Positions 25,701 through 40,700 of a stretch of 64,000 bases of DNA are shown piece by piece. Position 1 is the stretch's first letter. Every line of letters begins with the position of its first letter. The stretch spans positions 8,485,987-8,549,986 of the forward strand of contig ML662449.1 in NCBI GenBank assembly GCA_007570785.1, written 5' to 3'. Made by a program: the position numbers and the translations under genes. This stretch comes from Antilocapra americana (Eukaryota > Chordata > Mammalia > Artiodactyla > Antilocapridae). A model generated the notes under the pieces. The model was not told where the DNA came from and did no database searches. It saw nothing but the letters and a program-made list of their open reading frames with translations.

Positions 25701-28700
25701 GGAGGAGTAGATGGGTAGCTCCCCCACTCACAAAGTAGTAGAAGGCATCAGGGTTGTCCAGGAAAGGGTTTTCAGCAGTTCCATCCACCGCATTCTTGGA
25801 GAGGTCTCCAGCGGGCTGCAAGTACCCTTCATTGAGCAAAGAGGAGGCGATCATGAGGCCTTCTTGGCGGTTCCGAACAGACTTATTGGAAACCAACCAG
25901 TCAATGACACAGTTACCTGGATGGGACCATCAGAAAGAAGGTTAGCTGTCTTTTTCAAAGAACAAGGCAACTACAGGTGCCCCTAGAGAGCTGCAGAGCA
26001 ACCGAGTGTCTTACTTGTTTCATCGTCCCTGTTACTCCAAGAAGGAAAAATGAAATTAGTGAGATAGATATCTAGAAATAAAAGGAACCATGTAAGAGCT
26101 TTCAAAAAACATCTACATGCTCCTTAAAGAATAATGCATGAGTAAATAAATAGTTTTTTACTAACCTACCCATTTCTTCCATTCAGTTCAGTTCAGTTCA
26201 GTCGCTCAGTCGTGTCGGACTCTTTGCGACCCCATGAACAGCAGCACGCCAGGCTTCCCTGTCCATGACCAACTCATAGAGTCCACCCAAACCCATGTTT
26301 ATGGAGTTGGTAATGCCATCCAGCAATCACATCCTCTGTCATCCCCTTCTCCTGCCCCCAATCCTTCCCAGAATTAGGGTCTTTTCCAATGAGTCAACTC
26401 TTCCCATCAGGAGGCCAAAGTATTGGAGCTTCAGCTTCAACATCAGTCCTTCCAATGAACACCCAGGACTGATCTCCTTTAGGATGGACTGGTTGGATCT
26501 CCTTGCAGTCCAAGTGACCCTCAAGAGTCTTCTCCAACACCACAGTTCAAAAGCATCAGTTCTTCGGCCCTCAGCTTTCTTCACCGTCCAACTCTCACAT
26601 CCATACATGACTACTGGAAAAACCGTAGTCTTGACTAGATGAACCTTTGTTGGCAAAGTAATACCTCTGCTTTTTAATATGCTACCTAGGTTGGTCATAA
26701 CTTCTGTTCCAAGGAGTAAGCGTCTTTTAATTTCATGGCTGCAATTACCATCTGCAGTGATTTTGGAGACCAAAACAATAAAGTCTGACACTTTTTCCAC
26801 TGTTTCCCCATCTATTTACCATAAAGTGATGGGACCAGATGCCATGATCTTTGTTTCCTGAATGTTGAACTTTAAGCCAACATTTTCACTCTCCTCTTTG
26901 ACTTTCATCAAGAGGCTTTTTAGTTCCTCTTCACTTTCTGCCACAAGGGTGGTGTCATCTGCATATCTGAGGTTATTGATATTTCTCCTGGCAATCTTGA
27001 TTCCAGCTTGTGCTTCATCCAGCCCAGCATTTCTCATGATGTACTCTGCATATAAGTTAAATAAGCAGGGGGACAATATGCAGCCTTGACGTACTCCTTT
27101 CCTGATTTGGAACCAGTCTGTTGTTCCATGTCCAGTTCTAACTGTTGCTTCCTGACCTGCATACAGGTTTCTCAAGAGACAGGTCAGGTGGTCTGGTATT
27201 CCCATCTCTTTCAGAATTTTCCACAGTTTATTGTGATCCACACAGTTAAAGGCTTTGGCATAGTCAGTAAGGCAGAAGTAGATGTTTTTCTGGAACTCTC
27301 TTGCTTTTTTGATAATCCAGTAGATGTTGGCAATTTGATCTCTGGTTCCTCTTCCTTTTCTAAAACCAGCTTGAACATCTGGAAGTTCATGGTTCACGTA
27401 TTGCCAAAGCCTGGCTTGGAAAATTTTGAACATTACTTTACTGGTGTGTGAGATGAGTGCAACTGTGCAGTAGTTTGAGCATTCTTTGGCATTGCCTTTC
27501 TTTGGGACTGAAATGAAAACCGACCTTTTCCAGTCCTGTGGCCGTTGCTGAGTTTTCCAAATTTGCTGGCATATTGAGTGCAGCACTTTCACAGCATTAT
27601 CTTTTAGGATTTGAAATAGCTCAACTGGAATTCCATCACCTCCACTAGCTTTGTTTGTTGTGATGCTTTCTAAGGCCCACTTGACTTCACATTCCAGGAT
27701 GTCTGGCTCTAGGTAAGTGATTACACCATCATGATTATCTGGGTCATGAAGATCTTTTCTGTACAGTTCTTCTGTGTATTCTTGCCACCTCTTCTTAATA
27801 TCTTCGGCTACTATTAGGTCCATACCATTTCTGTCCCTTATTGAGCCCATCTTTGCATGCAATGTTCCCTTGGTATCTCTAATTTTCTTGAAGAGATCTC
27901 TAGTCTTTCCCATTCTATTGTTTTCCTCTAATTCTTTGCAATGATCACTGAGGAAGGCTTTTTTATCTCTCCTTGCTATTCTTTGGAACTCTGCATTCAA
28001 GTGGAAATATCTTTCCTTTTCTCCTTTGCTTTTTGCTTCTCTTCTTTTCACAGCTATGTGTAAGGCCTCCTCAGACAGCCATTTTGCTTTTTGCATTTCT
28101 TTACCATGGCGATGGTCTTAATCCCTGTCTCCTGTACATTGTCACGAACCTCCGTCCATAGTTCATCAGGCACTCTGTCTATCAGATCTAGTAGCTTAAA
28201 TCTATTTCTCACTTCCACTGTATAATCATAAGGGATTTGATTTAGGTCATAACTGAATGGTCTAGTGGTTTTCCCTACTTTCTTTAATGTAAGTCTGAAT
28301 TTGGCAATAAGGAGTTCATGACCTGAGCCACAGTCAGCTCCCTGTCTTGTTTTTGCTGACTGTATAGAGCTTCTCCATCTTTGGCTGCAAATAATATAAT
28401 CAATCTCATTTTGGTGTTGACCCTTGTGGTGTTGTCCATGTGTAGAGTCTTCTCTTGTGTTGTTGGAAGAGAGTGTTTGCTATGATCAGTGCGTTTTTCC
28501 TGGCAAAACTCTATTAGCCTTTCCCCTGCTTCATTCTGTACTCTAAGGCCAAATTTGCCTGTTACTCCAGGTATTGCCTGACTTCCTACTTTTGCATTCC
28601 AGTCCCCTATAATGAAAAGGACATCTTTTTTGAGTGTTAGTTCTAAAAGATCTTGTAAGTCTTCATAGAACCGTTCAACTTCAGCTTCTTCAGCATTAGC

Positions 28701-31700
28701 AGTTGGGGCATAGGCTTGGATTATCATGATATTGAATGGTTTGCCTTGGAAACGAACAGAGATCACTCTGTCATTTTTGAGATTGCAGCCAAGTATTGCA
28801 TTTCGGACTCTTTTGTTGACTATGATGGCTACTCCATTTCTTCCAAGTGATTCCTGCCCACAGTAGTAGATATAATGGTCATCTGAGTTAAATTCACCCA
28901 TTCTAGTCCATCTTAGTTCACTGATTCCTAGAATGTTTACATTCACTCTTGCAATCTCTGGTTTGACCCCTTCCAATTTGCCTTGATTCATGGACCTAAC
29001 ATTCCACGTTCCTATGCAATATTGCTCTTTACAGCATCGTACCTTGCCTCTATCACCAGTCACATCCACAACTGGGCATCATTTTTGCTTTGGCTCCATC
29101 CCGTCATTCTTTCTGGAGTTATTTCTCCACTGATCTCTATTAGCATATTGGGTACCTACCGACCTGGGGAGTTCATCTTTCAGTGTCCTATCATTTTGCC
29201 TTTTCATACTGTTTATGGGGTTCTCGAGGCAAGAATACTGAAGTGGTTTGCCATTCCCTTCTCCAGTGGACCACATTCTGTCAGACCAGAACTTATGCTG
29301 AGAGCTAAGTTCAGTAATGGCTATTGGGGAGGCTCCCCTCGGAGTCTGAAAGGAAGATCTGGGTAATGAGTAAGTATTGTAACAAGTTCCTTGCTGTGAG
29401 GTCAGTGCAGAGGAGCTGCTGGGTCAAATCTGCAGGAAGGCGTGGAGGGGTGGGTGGGGCAATGGGTACTGTTTCACAGAGGAAGTGACAATGTTTGTCA
29501 AGCATTTACTTAGGCAGGGGCCAGAGGAACCAGCAAGAGCTGAGGGAGCAGCAGTGTGAACAGACTCAAACAGGCATGAGGGATCCCTGCTAGGGGATGG
29601 TGGGAGAGGGGCTGGCGGAAAGAAGACAAGAGAGGAAGACATGGGATGGGTGGAGAGAGCTTTGATGATACATTAAGAATTTGGCAATGAGGAGCTGTTG
29701 CAAGTTTTTAAGCAGAAAACAACTTGTGCTAGTATGTGTATGTACCAATTTAGATTTGATGTCATCCCTTACTTCAAATGTCACACCTTTGCATGGTCTA
29801 GCAAGGACTTTGAAAAGTCATTCAATCAGCCTTCTGAATCAAGGGAGGGCTGCAAGGAGAATAAAATGAAATTGACCCACCAACTGGATTATTAATAGGC
29901 TACAGTGAAGCTCTGTATTAAAAATATTTTGTACAACCAACAAGGACCTATTGTATAGCACAGGGAAGTATACTCAGTATTTTGTAATAATGCGTAAGGG
30001 AAAAGAATCTGAAAAAGAATATATACGTGTGTACAACTGAATCACTGCACCATACACCTAGTTTTATACACCTATAAAACTAACACAATATTGTAAAGCA
30101 ACCATACTTCAATAAAAGTAAATAAAACAAATTTCTTTCAAACATTTACATATATTATACATATATATATTTATGTTATTAAATATACATTATTAGAAAT
30201 ACTTAGTATAGTTCCCTGTGCTCTACAATATATACTGTACAAATATAGCCAACCAAAGAGCCAACATAACAGGCCCCAGGTCTCAGAGCAATAAGGTATA
30301 CCATCTTTGAAACAAAAGTGAAAGCAGTTAGTTGATAAGTGCACCTTTCATGAATTTCATAGACAAGGCTTTGCCTAGTTTTCTTTCTCTGTAAGAAAAA
30401 ACCAATTAATACTGCATTTCTGTTTTTAATCCTTGCAGTGACCTTGTAAAAGAGGTAGGGAGGTAATTACAGATCTCTTTTAATAATGATTCAATGGACA
30501 TGAATTTGAGCAAAGTCTGAGAGTTAGTGAAGGTCAGGGAAGCCTGGCATGTTACAGTCCATGGGGTCACAGAGAGTCGGACACAACTTAGTGACTGAAC
30601 AACAACAAAACACTATGCAGCCTCAGACATCCCTAATATTGTCACTTAAATCTAACGCTAGGTGTCTTGATTCTTATTTATCATCTTGCTCAAATCTGTG
30701 TCTATTTCAACATCCTGCCATTTACTGGGAAAAAATGACCATTTGATGGATATAGCTGGAACTTCTAAGATTTACCTTGAACCACAGAGTATGGGCCTAC
30801 CTTTCTTTCTCTTTCCATGTTAGGGAGGTCCAATGATCATGCCCACCAGTCTGTGTTCCATGAGACCAACCCCCCCACCTCGCTTCACATCCCCCCAACA
30901 CACACTCAAGGCTGAGCAAGACCTCCATATTGCCTGCCCCAGAAGCCACACATCAGATGCACAAGGCCTTTTACCTGTGAAGCAGTGATTGAAAATCTTC
31001 TTGTCCTTCTCTAGGTTCAGTTCTTTTACTCCTTTTTCAGTGTCTTTCATGGACAAATACAAGGCACTGCACAGATGAAAACACATGGATGAGCGGGAGG
31101 GGTTCTTCCCCCTCCCCGGGTGAAACCTGAACCTGATCTCTCCACTGGATCATAAGCAGGTCATTAGAAGGCAGAGCTCATACTTGCATGAACTCTGCAG
31201 CCTGCACAGCATTCAGCAAAAGGTCCTGGGAAGGTATTTAATAGTTCTTAAATTCACTAAATTCTGTTAATTTAACTTTTAGTATCCGAGATGGAGAGTT
31301 GTCCCCAGTGAGGTGTCAAAGATTAAAGGTTCTCAGGCCTCAATATTCATGTCCCAGTTCTTTGTACCCTTTAAGAGGCCATCTGGTGTAGACATTTGAC
31401 TTCAAGAAAGTGAATGTGTTTTGGTGGGGTGTAGGGGGAAGTGACAAAGGGTTAAAGTGTTTTTTTTTTTTAATGTGGACCATTTTTAAAGTCTTTATTG
31501 AATTTGTTATAATATTGCTTCCCTTTTTAATGTTTCAGTTTTTTGGCTGCAAGGCATGTGGTATCTTAGCTCCACAATCAGGGATCGAACTCACACCCTT
31601 GGCAATGGAAGGTGAAGTCTTAACCACCAGACCATCAGGGAAGTCCCAAGAAACTGACTGTTTTGACTAAACTTATCCTTTATCCTAAAATTTATAAGAG

Positions 31701-34700
31701 ATAAAACAAAATAGTGAGATGTTCTCATTTTATCTTTGAGTAATAAAGATAACCTTATCAGAAAAATTGCAAGCAACAATTTTGTGTGTTTTGTAGCACA
31801 AACATCATTCCCACTTAGCTCTGCCAGTTGTGGCCAGAAATGCAGTCACTGGACCACCCACCCAGCAGCCACAGCTGGACTAGGCAACTCCTCTTGGGTC
31901 TTTACCAGAAAGCTTTCTTGGTGAGAGAAAGCGCTTATTCTAAGTTCAGTGTGCAAACTTCATTAAACTCCTATGACCTGCCAAATCCTGCATTAGGTGC
32001 GCATGGGACTTTTTCCATTCTCCTAGGGACTCCCCGTGTTTGGTAAACAGAATTCTGGATGGATGCTGTAAGTAGCCAATATGAAATTCTTCCTGGCAGA
32101 GCTCCTGTCACAGGGTATGTTCCACATAAAAGCAAAAATCAGTAAAAAATAAAGACATTCCTAAAGAAAAGAACTTAAGTGATATCAATCTTTAGGCAAC
32201 AGCTATCGCTTGAAAGTCCAGGACAGTCAATATCAGAGGTCATTAAGCTAGGTTGTGGCACAAATGGTTTCTGCCTAGGAGAGATATTTACTCCTGCTGA
32301 ATATGTGAACTTGAACTTAAAAAACCTTACCTACTTACACACATAGCTCCTATCTTTTCCTGCCTATGTATAGATCCCAAAGCTTTCTTTTAAGAGTAAT
32401 TTACTATAGCTACTTTATAAATGCAATGATATATTATCTCTTTCTCTCCTCCCTCCTCTTTCTCTGTCTCTCCTTCTCACTGTCCCTCTCTCTGCCAAGA
32501 TTACACAGACATGAGGGAATTTAAATTCCCATGCCTCCTCTCCTCAGCTGTCAGGCTTTGGAGAACCCATGATCACTCCTTCAGAGCCAGGTTAACATCT
32601 TAGTACATCAAGTGCAAGTACTAAGGACTGGTAAGGGTGGATACAGCCTTCAAAGGTGCCCAAAGCAGGCCTTGGAGTAGGGTCTGCTGTGAGATTGCCT
32701 CAAGGAGTTGGGTGGGAGGAAGGAAGAGTGAAGGAAAGTAAATATAGAAAGTCACCTTAAGTCAATGGTTTCTGGCAGTCGAATGGACCTCCTGGTGGAT
32801 TTTCTCGCAAACTTCTGGCCTCCTTCAATGCATTTAGTGGCCTTCTTGATGTCCCGAACCCAGGCATCTCTCTCCTCCAGGAAGGCTGCCTGGAAGAAGT
32901 GGTCCTGCTGTTTGGTTGTAGTGATCTTAAACACAAACTGAAATCAAAACACATTCCATTAGGAATGACTCCTTTCAAGGGGGTGAGGGCTTTTATGAAG
33001 CACAGGAGTTGAGCCAACCCTGTTCTGGAAATGCTTAGCCAAGAAAGACCCAAATGCCCTGGGTGCAGGATGAGTGGTGGGGAAAGGGACTGGCCCAGGG
33101 AGCTCCATTCACATTAGTAGGCTATGCAAAGGTCAGCGCCTGACAAGGTGTTCATCACGGTTAATGATGTCAACTCACCATCCTTTTTCCAAAGTCCTGG
33201 CAAGGGCTGGTCAGAGTGCTTCCTTTCAAGGGAATCATTCCTTTGGGGCTGTTGTCACTCTTCTTCTTATAAAATTCAATTCCATCTTCTAACAATACAA
33301 CCCACATGGGTTTCCAAGAGTTGAACATGCTTCCCTGTGATGCCAACAGAAAGATGTGGGTAAGGATGTTTTCTAAAGCTCTTCTGTAGATGCCACAGGG
33401 CTCAGTAAATAGCCTAACTTTGGCCAGTGTGGACGCAGGTGACCCACATTTGTGTGACCAGGGAAGAAGGGGAATGAAGTTCTGCTGTCTTTAAAAAATT
33501 TTAATATAAAATGTATACACATCTATCAATCACCCACAGGCTTCTTCTGGGCCATTACCAAGGGAATATGGTAGGGATCTCAACTCTCCTTCTTGTGCAC
33601 TTCAGACTGACTTTCTGCAGCTTATTTTCTGCTTCTAATCCTGCCATTGTTCTCAGTTCAACTTAAGGATGGCAAAAGAATCTACCTCAAGTGCCAACTC
33701 AGACTGCATAGTAGCTGGTGCTTGAAACTGGACTCACTGGAAAAGCGCCACCATTGGTAGCATGTCCATTAATGGCAGCATGGAAGCTCCACTTACTTTC
33801 CATCCTTTGGTCTAACCAGACTTTATCTGGGTATGAATGTCAAGAAGAAACTCAGAGCACAGCCTTGTGTATAGGCATGGCTAGGAGGGATGAAAATCAC
33901 TTGCAGAATGGTCTCTGATGCCAGCATGATGCTACCATGTCAATCCTGCCTTTAAAAGTTTTCCATTATTCAGCACTAAAAAAAAATTCATTTGAATCAG
34001 TTCTACTCAGGTGGACGGAACTGGAGCCTATTATCCAGAGTGAAGTAAGCCAGAAGGAAAAACAACAATACAGTATACTAGTGCATATATATGGAATTTA
34101 GAAAGATGGTAACGAGAACCCTGCATGCGAGACAGCAAAAGGAACGCAGATGTATAGAGCAGACTCGTGGACTCTGTGGAAGAGGGCAAGGGTGGGATGA
34201 TATGGGAGAATGGCATTGAAACATGTTAATTATCATATGTGAAATCAATCGCCAGCCCAGGGTTGATGCTTGGGGCTGGTGCACCGAGATTTCCCAGGGG
34301 GAGGGAATCGGGAAGGAGGAGGGAGGGGGGTTCTGGAGGGGGAGCATATGTAAACCCATGGTGGTTCCATGTCATTGTATGGCAAAACCAACACAATAAA
34401 GTAAAGAAAATTAAAAAAAATAAGTTTTCCATTTTGGTTGATGCCAACTGCCCCTTTAGTAACAAATAACCATTCTGACTAGAAAGTCTCTCTTTCTTTC
34501 CTGTATTTTAGGAGGACTTTGGAAAAAGAAGAGAATAGGGTTCTTCAGCTCTCATCTTTGAACTCCTGATTGTCACCCTGTCATGACTACCACAAAAGTG
34601 GAGGTATCAACCAGTTCCCAGAAGATCCTGCTGTTTATCTGAAAATACCAAGAGCCTCTATATAAAGGTCCAGTTGCCCAAAAGGAAGACTATTTATGCA

Positions 34701-37700
34701 ATGAAGATAAATGCTCATGGAACTATCATTTTGATGGTCCATGTGTTTCCTTTGTTTTAGTTACTGAAAAAAAAAGTTTTTAATTAAAACACACTATCTC
34801 TTTTTTGTACAGGCAGAATAACTATTCATGCTAACACTGGATTATTTTCCTTTTTAAAAAAAATGGACAAGATCAGACACTATGCCAGCATATGAAATAA
34901 TTTCAATCAAATGTCTTTCTGTTTTACATCTACTGGAGAGAAACTCAGAATATAAAACACTCCTGCAAATCAATAAGAAAAAATACAAATTATCTGTTTT
35001 TTAATGGGCAAAAAACTGAAAGAGGCATTTCATTAGAAAGGATATCCAGAAAGACTGAAAATATGTTCAATATCACTATCCATCAGTGAAACTCAGATTA
35101 AAACCACAATGAAATACCTCTGCACACCCACTAGAGCAACTAAAATTCTGAAAGATTGACCAAAGCAAGACTTCACAAAGATGATAACTGGAACTCCCAT
35201 ACATGGCTGGCAGGAGAGCAATATGGTACATTCAATTAGGAAAACTATGGAGAATGTTCTAATTCTTAGAATATATATGGTGATACACTTAGGCATGAGG
35301 GGACAAGATGTCTGAAGCTTATTCTCAAAAATCTCAGCAAAAAAATATGTGTATATATTTATATAGGAATACAGAGTGAAAAGGCAAATGTAGCCATGCA
35401 TTAACAACGAATAAATTTAGGGAAAGAGTATATAGCTAACTGTACTATTTTTTCCACTTCTCTGTGAGTTTGAAATTTTTCAAAATACTCAGCAAAAAGT
35501 AATAAATAAATTAACAATATGACACTACTACATATTAAAATTTGGGATGTGTTTTTAGGGAAATGTATAGACAAGCCTAAAAAAATCAAGTATCTGAAAC
35601 TAGTGAAAGGTCTACTCACAGAGCTAGGAGTAGAAGTTGGACCAGATGACTGCTGAAATGGCTTTCAAGGCTCAAATTTTAGATTCTACTTCTCACCTAT
35701 CAAAGATTTATAAATGCCAGAGTCACTCAGGGCTTTTGACCTTGGAACTGGCAAAAAATGAGAAGTCAGCCAACACTGCATTCCTTCTGTAGACAGCTTA
35801 AATAAAACTAGTATGCAGCCAACTGTTCAAAATGAGTTTGTGCTCTCCTAATCCAAATGTAGCCTCAGGGTCTGTCTGCTCATTCGGAGGAGGGTCTCAT
35901 TTGGGATTCAGGGCCATTGTGCTCATTGAGGAGGCTGATACTGGTAAAAACAAGAGAAATCCGCAGAGCTTATAAAGTGGAGACTTTCTTCCGGGCTTGG
36001 TAGTGGTTAGTTAGGTTAGGATGATGGAATTCTGGGTCATCGCTCTCTGCATCTGCCAGCTTCTCCCTGGAGTAACCTGACAGCACCTCCCCTCCACAAT
36101 CCCTGTATTTACCGTTCTCTATTCTTAACCCTCTTGGTGCTCATACAAGAGCAAACCCGCAAGTGTGATCACAGAGTGTCCATGCTAGAAAGACATTTAG
36201 TATCATCTACCATCACCCTCATCACACAAGTAAGAAAGTTGAAGCTAGTTTAAGTAACTAGGCCTAGTACACTCGACCAGTTAATGTGAGATCAAAATTA
36301 GAATCGAGGTCTCCTGATACCCAACTTTATGTTCTTTCCACTTCCTCTTAGATGCCATCTTCATTCTGGTTCTCACATAAATTTGAGTCATATTGGAATC
36401 TAAATCAATTTTTAGGTCACTTAGCCAGCTATATATATAACCTCATCTATATGTGTATGTGTATCAAATCATGTGTGTGTACTTACTCAGTCATATCTGA
36501 CTCTTTGTGACTTCATCAATCATAAAACATATCTAAATCATAAATCACATCATAGCATGATCATATATAAAATATATGCTTTATAATACTATATATATAT
36601 ATAAGGTTCATACATATAAATAAATATATATGTGGCACATGTCTGTTTTCTTCCATTATAGGCCAAAATCTATTAGTGTCAGAATTGGCAGGTTTTAGGT
36701 GCTGAATCAAATGTAAAGTTTCCAAGTGAGTCACCGTACATCATCATGGAAATGGCTAGTTTCATGCATAAAAGTCTGACACTGCATGACTCCAAAAGAA
36801 GAAAACTTAAAGGTCAAGATATTTGACTATATAAAAAAATTGAATTTTTGTACAGTAAGAACACAAATGAACAAACAGCAACAATAACAACAAAAACCCT
36901 GAACAACTGAAAAACAAATTAAAAGGTGTGGAAATTTATAACAAATTATCAAATAATTAAAGATTAATATCCTTAATATATTTTTAACCCTTTAGAATCA
37001 ATAAGAAATATACAAACCCTATCAATTTTTTCAGATGGGCAAATGATATAAGCAGGTAATTTTCAAGAAAAAAACATCTGGGTCCAATAAATGCAAAAAT
37101 GCACTGCTTCAATAACATTCAAACAAATACAAATTAAATAAAATATAATCTTGTTCTTTAATATGTTTTTTTAAAAGACTTTTAAAATATATGAAGATTT
37201 GGGGAAATTAGCATGTGGAGGACAAAAAGAAGCTCTGTGAGTCAGCACTTTGATGTGGGATGTCAAAATGACTGAAGTCAATTGTGGGCTATATAAATAG
37301 AAGCATAGGAAAGTAAGAAAGTAACTTTAAATGGAGCCTAACCAGTAGTGACCACAGAACTAGGCAGCCCAAACTCAAATCCCAGCTCTGCCTCATTCTA
37401 GGACTGTGACTTTGAGGAATGCTTAAACCTCATTTGCTACCTCTGACAAATGGGAATAATGCTACTATGTATTACTTAGGATGACTGGGAGATTAAAATA
37501 ATCTATGTAAATTGCTAAGGGCAATATTCAGAACATAGTAAGCATCCCTGTAATTCTGTGTTTATAGATATACCTCAGGGCTTTCCTGATGGCTCAGTGG
37601 GTAAAGAATTCGCCTGCAGTGCAGGAGACACTGGAGAAACTAGTTTGAACCCTGGGTCAGGAAGATTCCCCTGGAGAAGGAAATAGAAACCCACTCCAGT

Positions 37701-40700
37701 ATTCTTGCTTAGGAAATCCCACGGACAGAGGAGCCTGGAGGGCTACAGTCCATGGGGTCACAAAAGAGTCAAACACGACTGATGGGCTAACCACATAGAT
37801 ATACCTGGAGAATGAAACTGAGCTCAGAAAACCTCGAAGTTTCAGATCAAATGAAGCCTTTTCTATACTCCAATGAAAAATTTTTTTTAAATAGAGAGAG
37901 AGAAAATGGCATCTCTCTGGGGGAATTTGGGCTCAAAAGGGACAAGTTTGAGCTCAAAAAAGGACAGACAGAGTAGATGAGGGCTGTCTTCAGAGGTGTG
38001 AAACACTGAACTGTCTTGAAGTCCCAGCAGATGAAAGTTTCAGAAAAAAAAAAACAGTTTGTTGCATAATTTACGGGAGAAAGTCAAATTAGTGAGTTCC
38101 CTGGCACAAGAGGTCTTCTAGCATGTTTGTGAACAGATTAGCAAAAGAAAGTAGGCCACAGAAGAGAAGTTCAATTAAATAATTATCAAAATACTTCACA
38201 TTCCTTTCAATTCTCAGATTCTACACATCTGTTCCAAAAACCTGTTGTCCCTATTGTGCCTTTAGTCTTCTAATTCCTTATCCTCATCTGAATCCTTGGG
38301 CCTCATCTGCAAGAAATACAATAAAAAGCAACCCCCAAGACTCCATTAGAAAAATTTTAAGTTACTATAATATGAACACCTGACGTTTTGGTTTCTCTAC
38401 AGTTCAGCTCAGTTAAGTCACTCAGTCCTGTCCTATTCTTTGTGACCCCATGGACTGCAGCACACAAGGCTTCCCTGTCCTCCACCAACTCCCAGAGCTT
38501 ACTCAAACTCATGTCCATTGAGTTGGTGATGCCATCCAACCATCCCGTCCTCTGTCGTCCCTTTTTCCTCCTGCCTTCAATCTTTCCCAGCATAAGGGTC
38601 TTTTTCAATGAGTCAGTTCTTCGCATCAGGTGGCCAAAGTATTGGAGTTTCAGCTTTAGCCATCAATCCTTCCAATGAATACTCAGGATTGATTTCCTTT
38701 AGGATGGACTGGTTGGATCTCCTTGCAGTCCAAGGGACTCAAGAGTCTTTTCCAACACCACAGTTCAAAAGCATCAGTTCTTCGGCACTCAGCTTTCTTT
38801 ATAGTCCAACTCTCATATCCATACATGACTATTGGAAAAATCATAGCTTTGACTAGATGGACCTTTGTTGGCAAAGTAATGACTCTGCTTTTTAGCATGC
38901 TGTCTATGTTGGTCATAGCTTTTCTTCCAAGGAGCAAGTGTCTTTTAATTTCATGGCTGCAGTCACCATCTGCAGTGATTTTGGAGCCCCCAAAAATAAA
39001 GTCTCTCACTATTTCCATTGTTTCCCCATTTATTTGCCATGAAGTGATGGGACCAGATGCCATAATCTTAGTTTTCTGAATGTTGAATTTTAAGCCAGCT
39101 TTTTCACTCTCCTCTTTCATTTTCATCAAGAGGCTCTTTATTTCTTCTTTGCTTTCTGCCCCAATTCCTAGTTCCAACTATTTTTCTCTGGATGTTGGTG
39201 GATGTTGGCAACATCCTTCCTCTGCCTTTTCTAAAATCAGCTTGAACTTCTGGAAGTTCATGGTTCATGTACTGTTGAAGTCTAACTTGGAGAATTTTGA
39301 GCACTAGTTTCCTAGTGTGTGAGATGAGTGCAATTGTGCAGTAGTTTGAGCATTCTTTGGCATTGCCTTTCTTAAAGACTGGAATATAAACTGACCTTTT
39401 CCAGTCCTGTGGCCACTGCTAAGTTTTCCAAATTTTCTGGCATATTGAGTGCAGTACTTTCACAGCATCATCTTTTAGGATTTGAAATAGCTCAACTGGA
39501 ATTCCATCACTTCCACTAGCTTTGTTCATAGTGATGCTTCCTTAGGCCCACTTGATTTCACATTCCAGGATGTCTGGCTCTAGGTGAGTGACCACACCAT
39601 CGTGATTATCTGGGTCATGAAGATCTTTTTTATATAATTCTGTGTATTCTTGCCACCTCTTCTTAATATCTTCTGCTTCTGTTAGGTCTATACCATTTCT
39701 GTCCTTTATTGAGCCCATGTTTGCATGAAATGTTCCCTTGGTATCTCTAATTTTCTTGAAGAGATCTCTAGTCTTTCCCATTCTATTATTTTCCTCTATT
39801 TCCTTGCATTGAGGAAGGCTTTCTTATCTCTCCTTGCTATTCTTTGGAACCCTGCATTCAAATGAGTATATCTTTCCTTTTCTCCTTTGCTTTTTGCTTC
39901 TCTTCTTTTCACAGCTATTTGTAAGGCCTCCTCAGACAGCCATTTTTCCTTTTGCATTTCTTTTTTGGGCGTGGTCTTGATCACTCCCTTCTATACAATG
40001 TCATGAACCTCCATCCATAGTTCATCAGGCACTCTATCAGATCTAATCCCTTAATCTATTTGTTACTTCCACTGTATAATTGTAAGGAATTTGATTTAGG
40101 TCATAACTGAATGGTCTAGTGGTTTTCCCTACTTTCTTCAATTTAAGTATAAATTTGGCAGGAAGGAGTTCATGATCTGAGCCACAGTCAGCTCCCGGTC
40201 TTGTTTTTGCTGACAGTATAGAGCTTCTCCATCTTTGGCTGCAAAGAATATAATCAATCTGATTTTGGTATTGACCATGTCCGGTATTGGGGGATGTCCA
40301 TGCATAGTCTTCTCTTGTGTTGTTGGAAGAGGGTGTTTGCTATGACCAGTGCATTCTCTTGGCAAAACTCTGTTTAGCCTTTGCCTGCTAATTGGTTTCT
40401 CTATAAATAATAATAAAGCAGCCCCCACATTTAAGACATTTGCCTTGTATTGTGGTGAAAAAAATGTACAAGATGCTATCTTTACTCTCAAAATGCTCAG
40501 TCTAACAGGGAGAGCGTGACCTTGACCTGCAATTCCAGGTCAGTGTGATAATGCACAAACTGAGACAGGCCTTCCTATACATGGGCAATTTCACAGAAAG
40601 AAGTCATGACTCATTGCCAAAGGTGGAGAAGCTTGATTTTGTGTGGAACCCCCTCCCAGACACCTCCCTTCACTTCTCCTTTTCCCCAAACTTCCCTTTT

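Noticed and set aside
26816..28096. 426-codon frame as a cellular gene
   Set aside because: It is the reverse transcriptase of a BovB LINE (YADD block, BovB tail), not a host gene.
28284..29069. 261-codon endonuclease frame as a complete protein
   Set aside because: The last ~70 codons are out of frame relative to the other BovB copy at 62800-63100, so the true product is broken by a frameshift.
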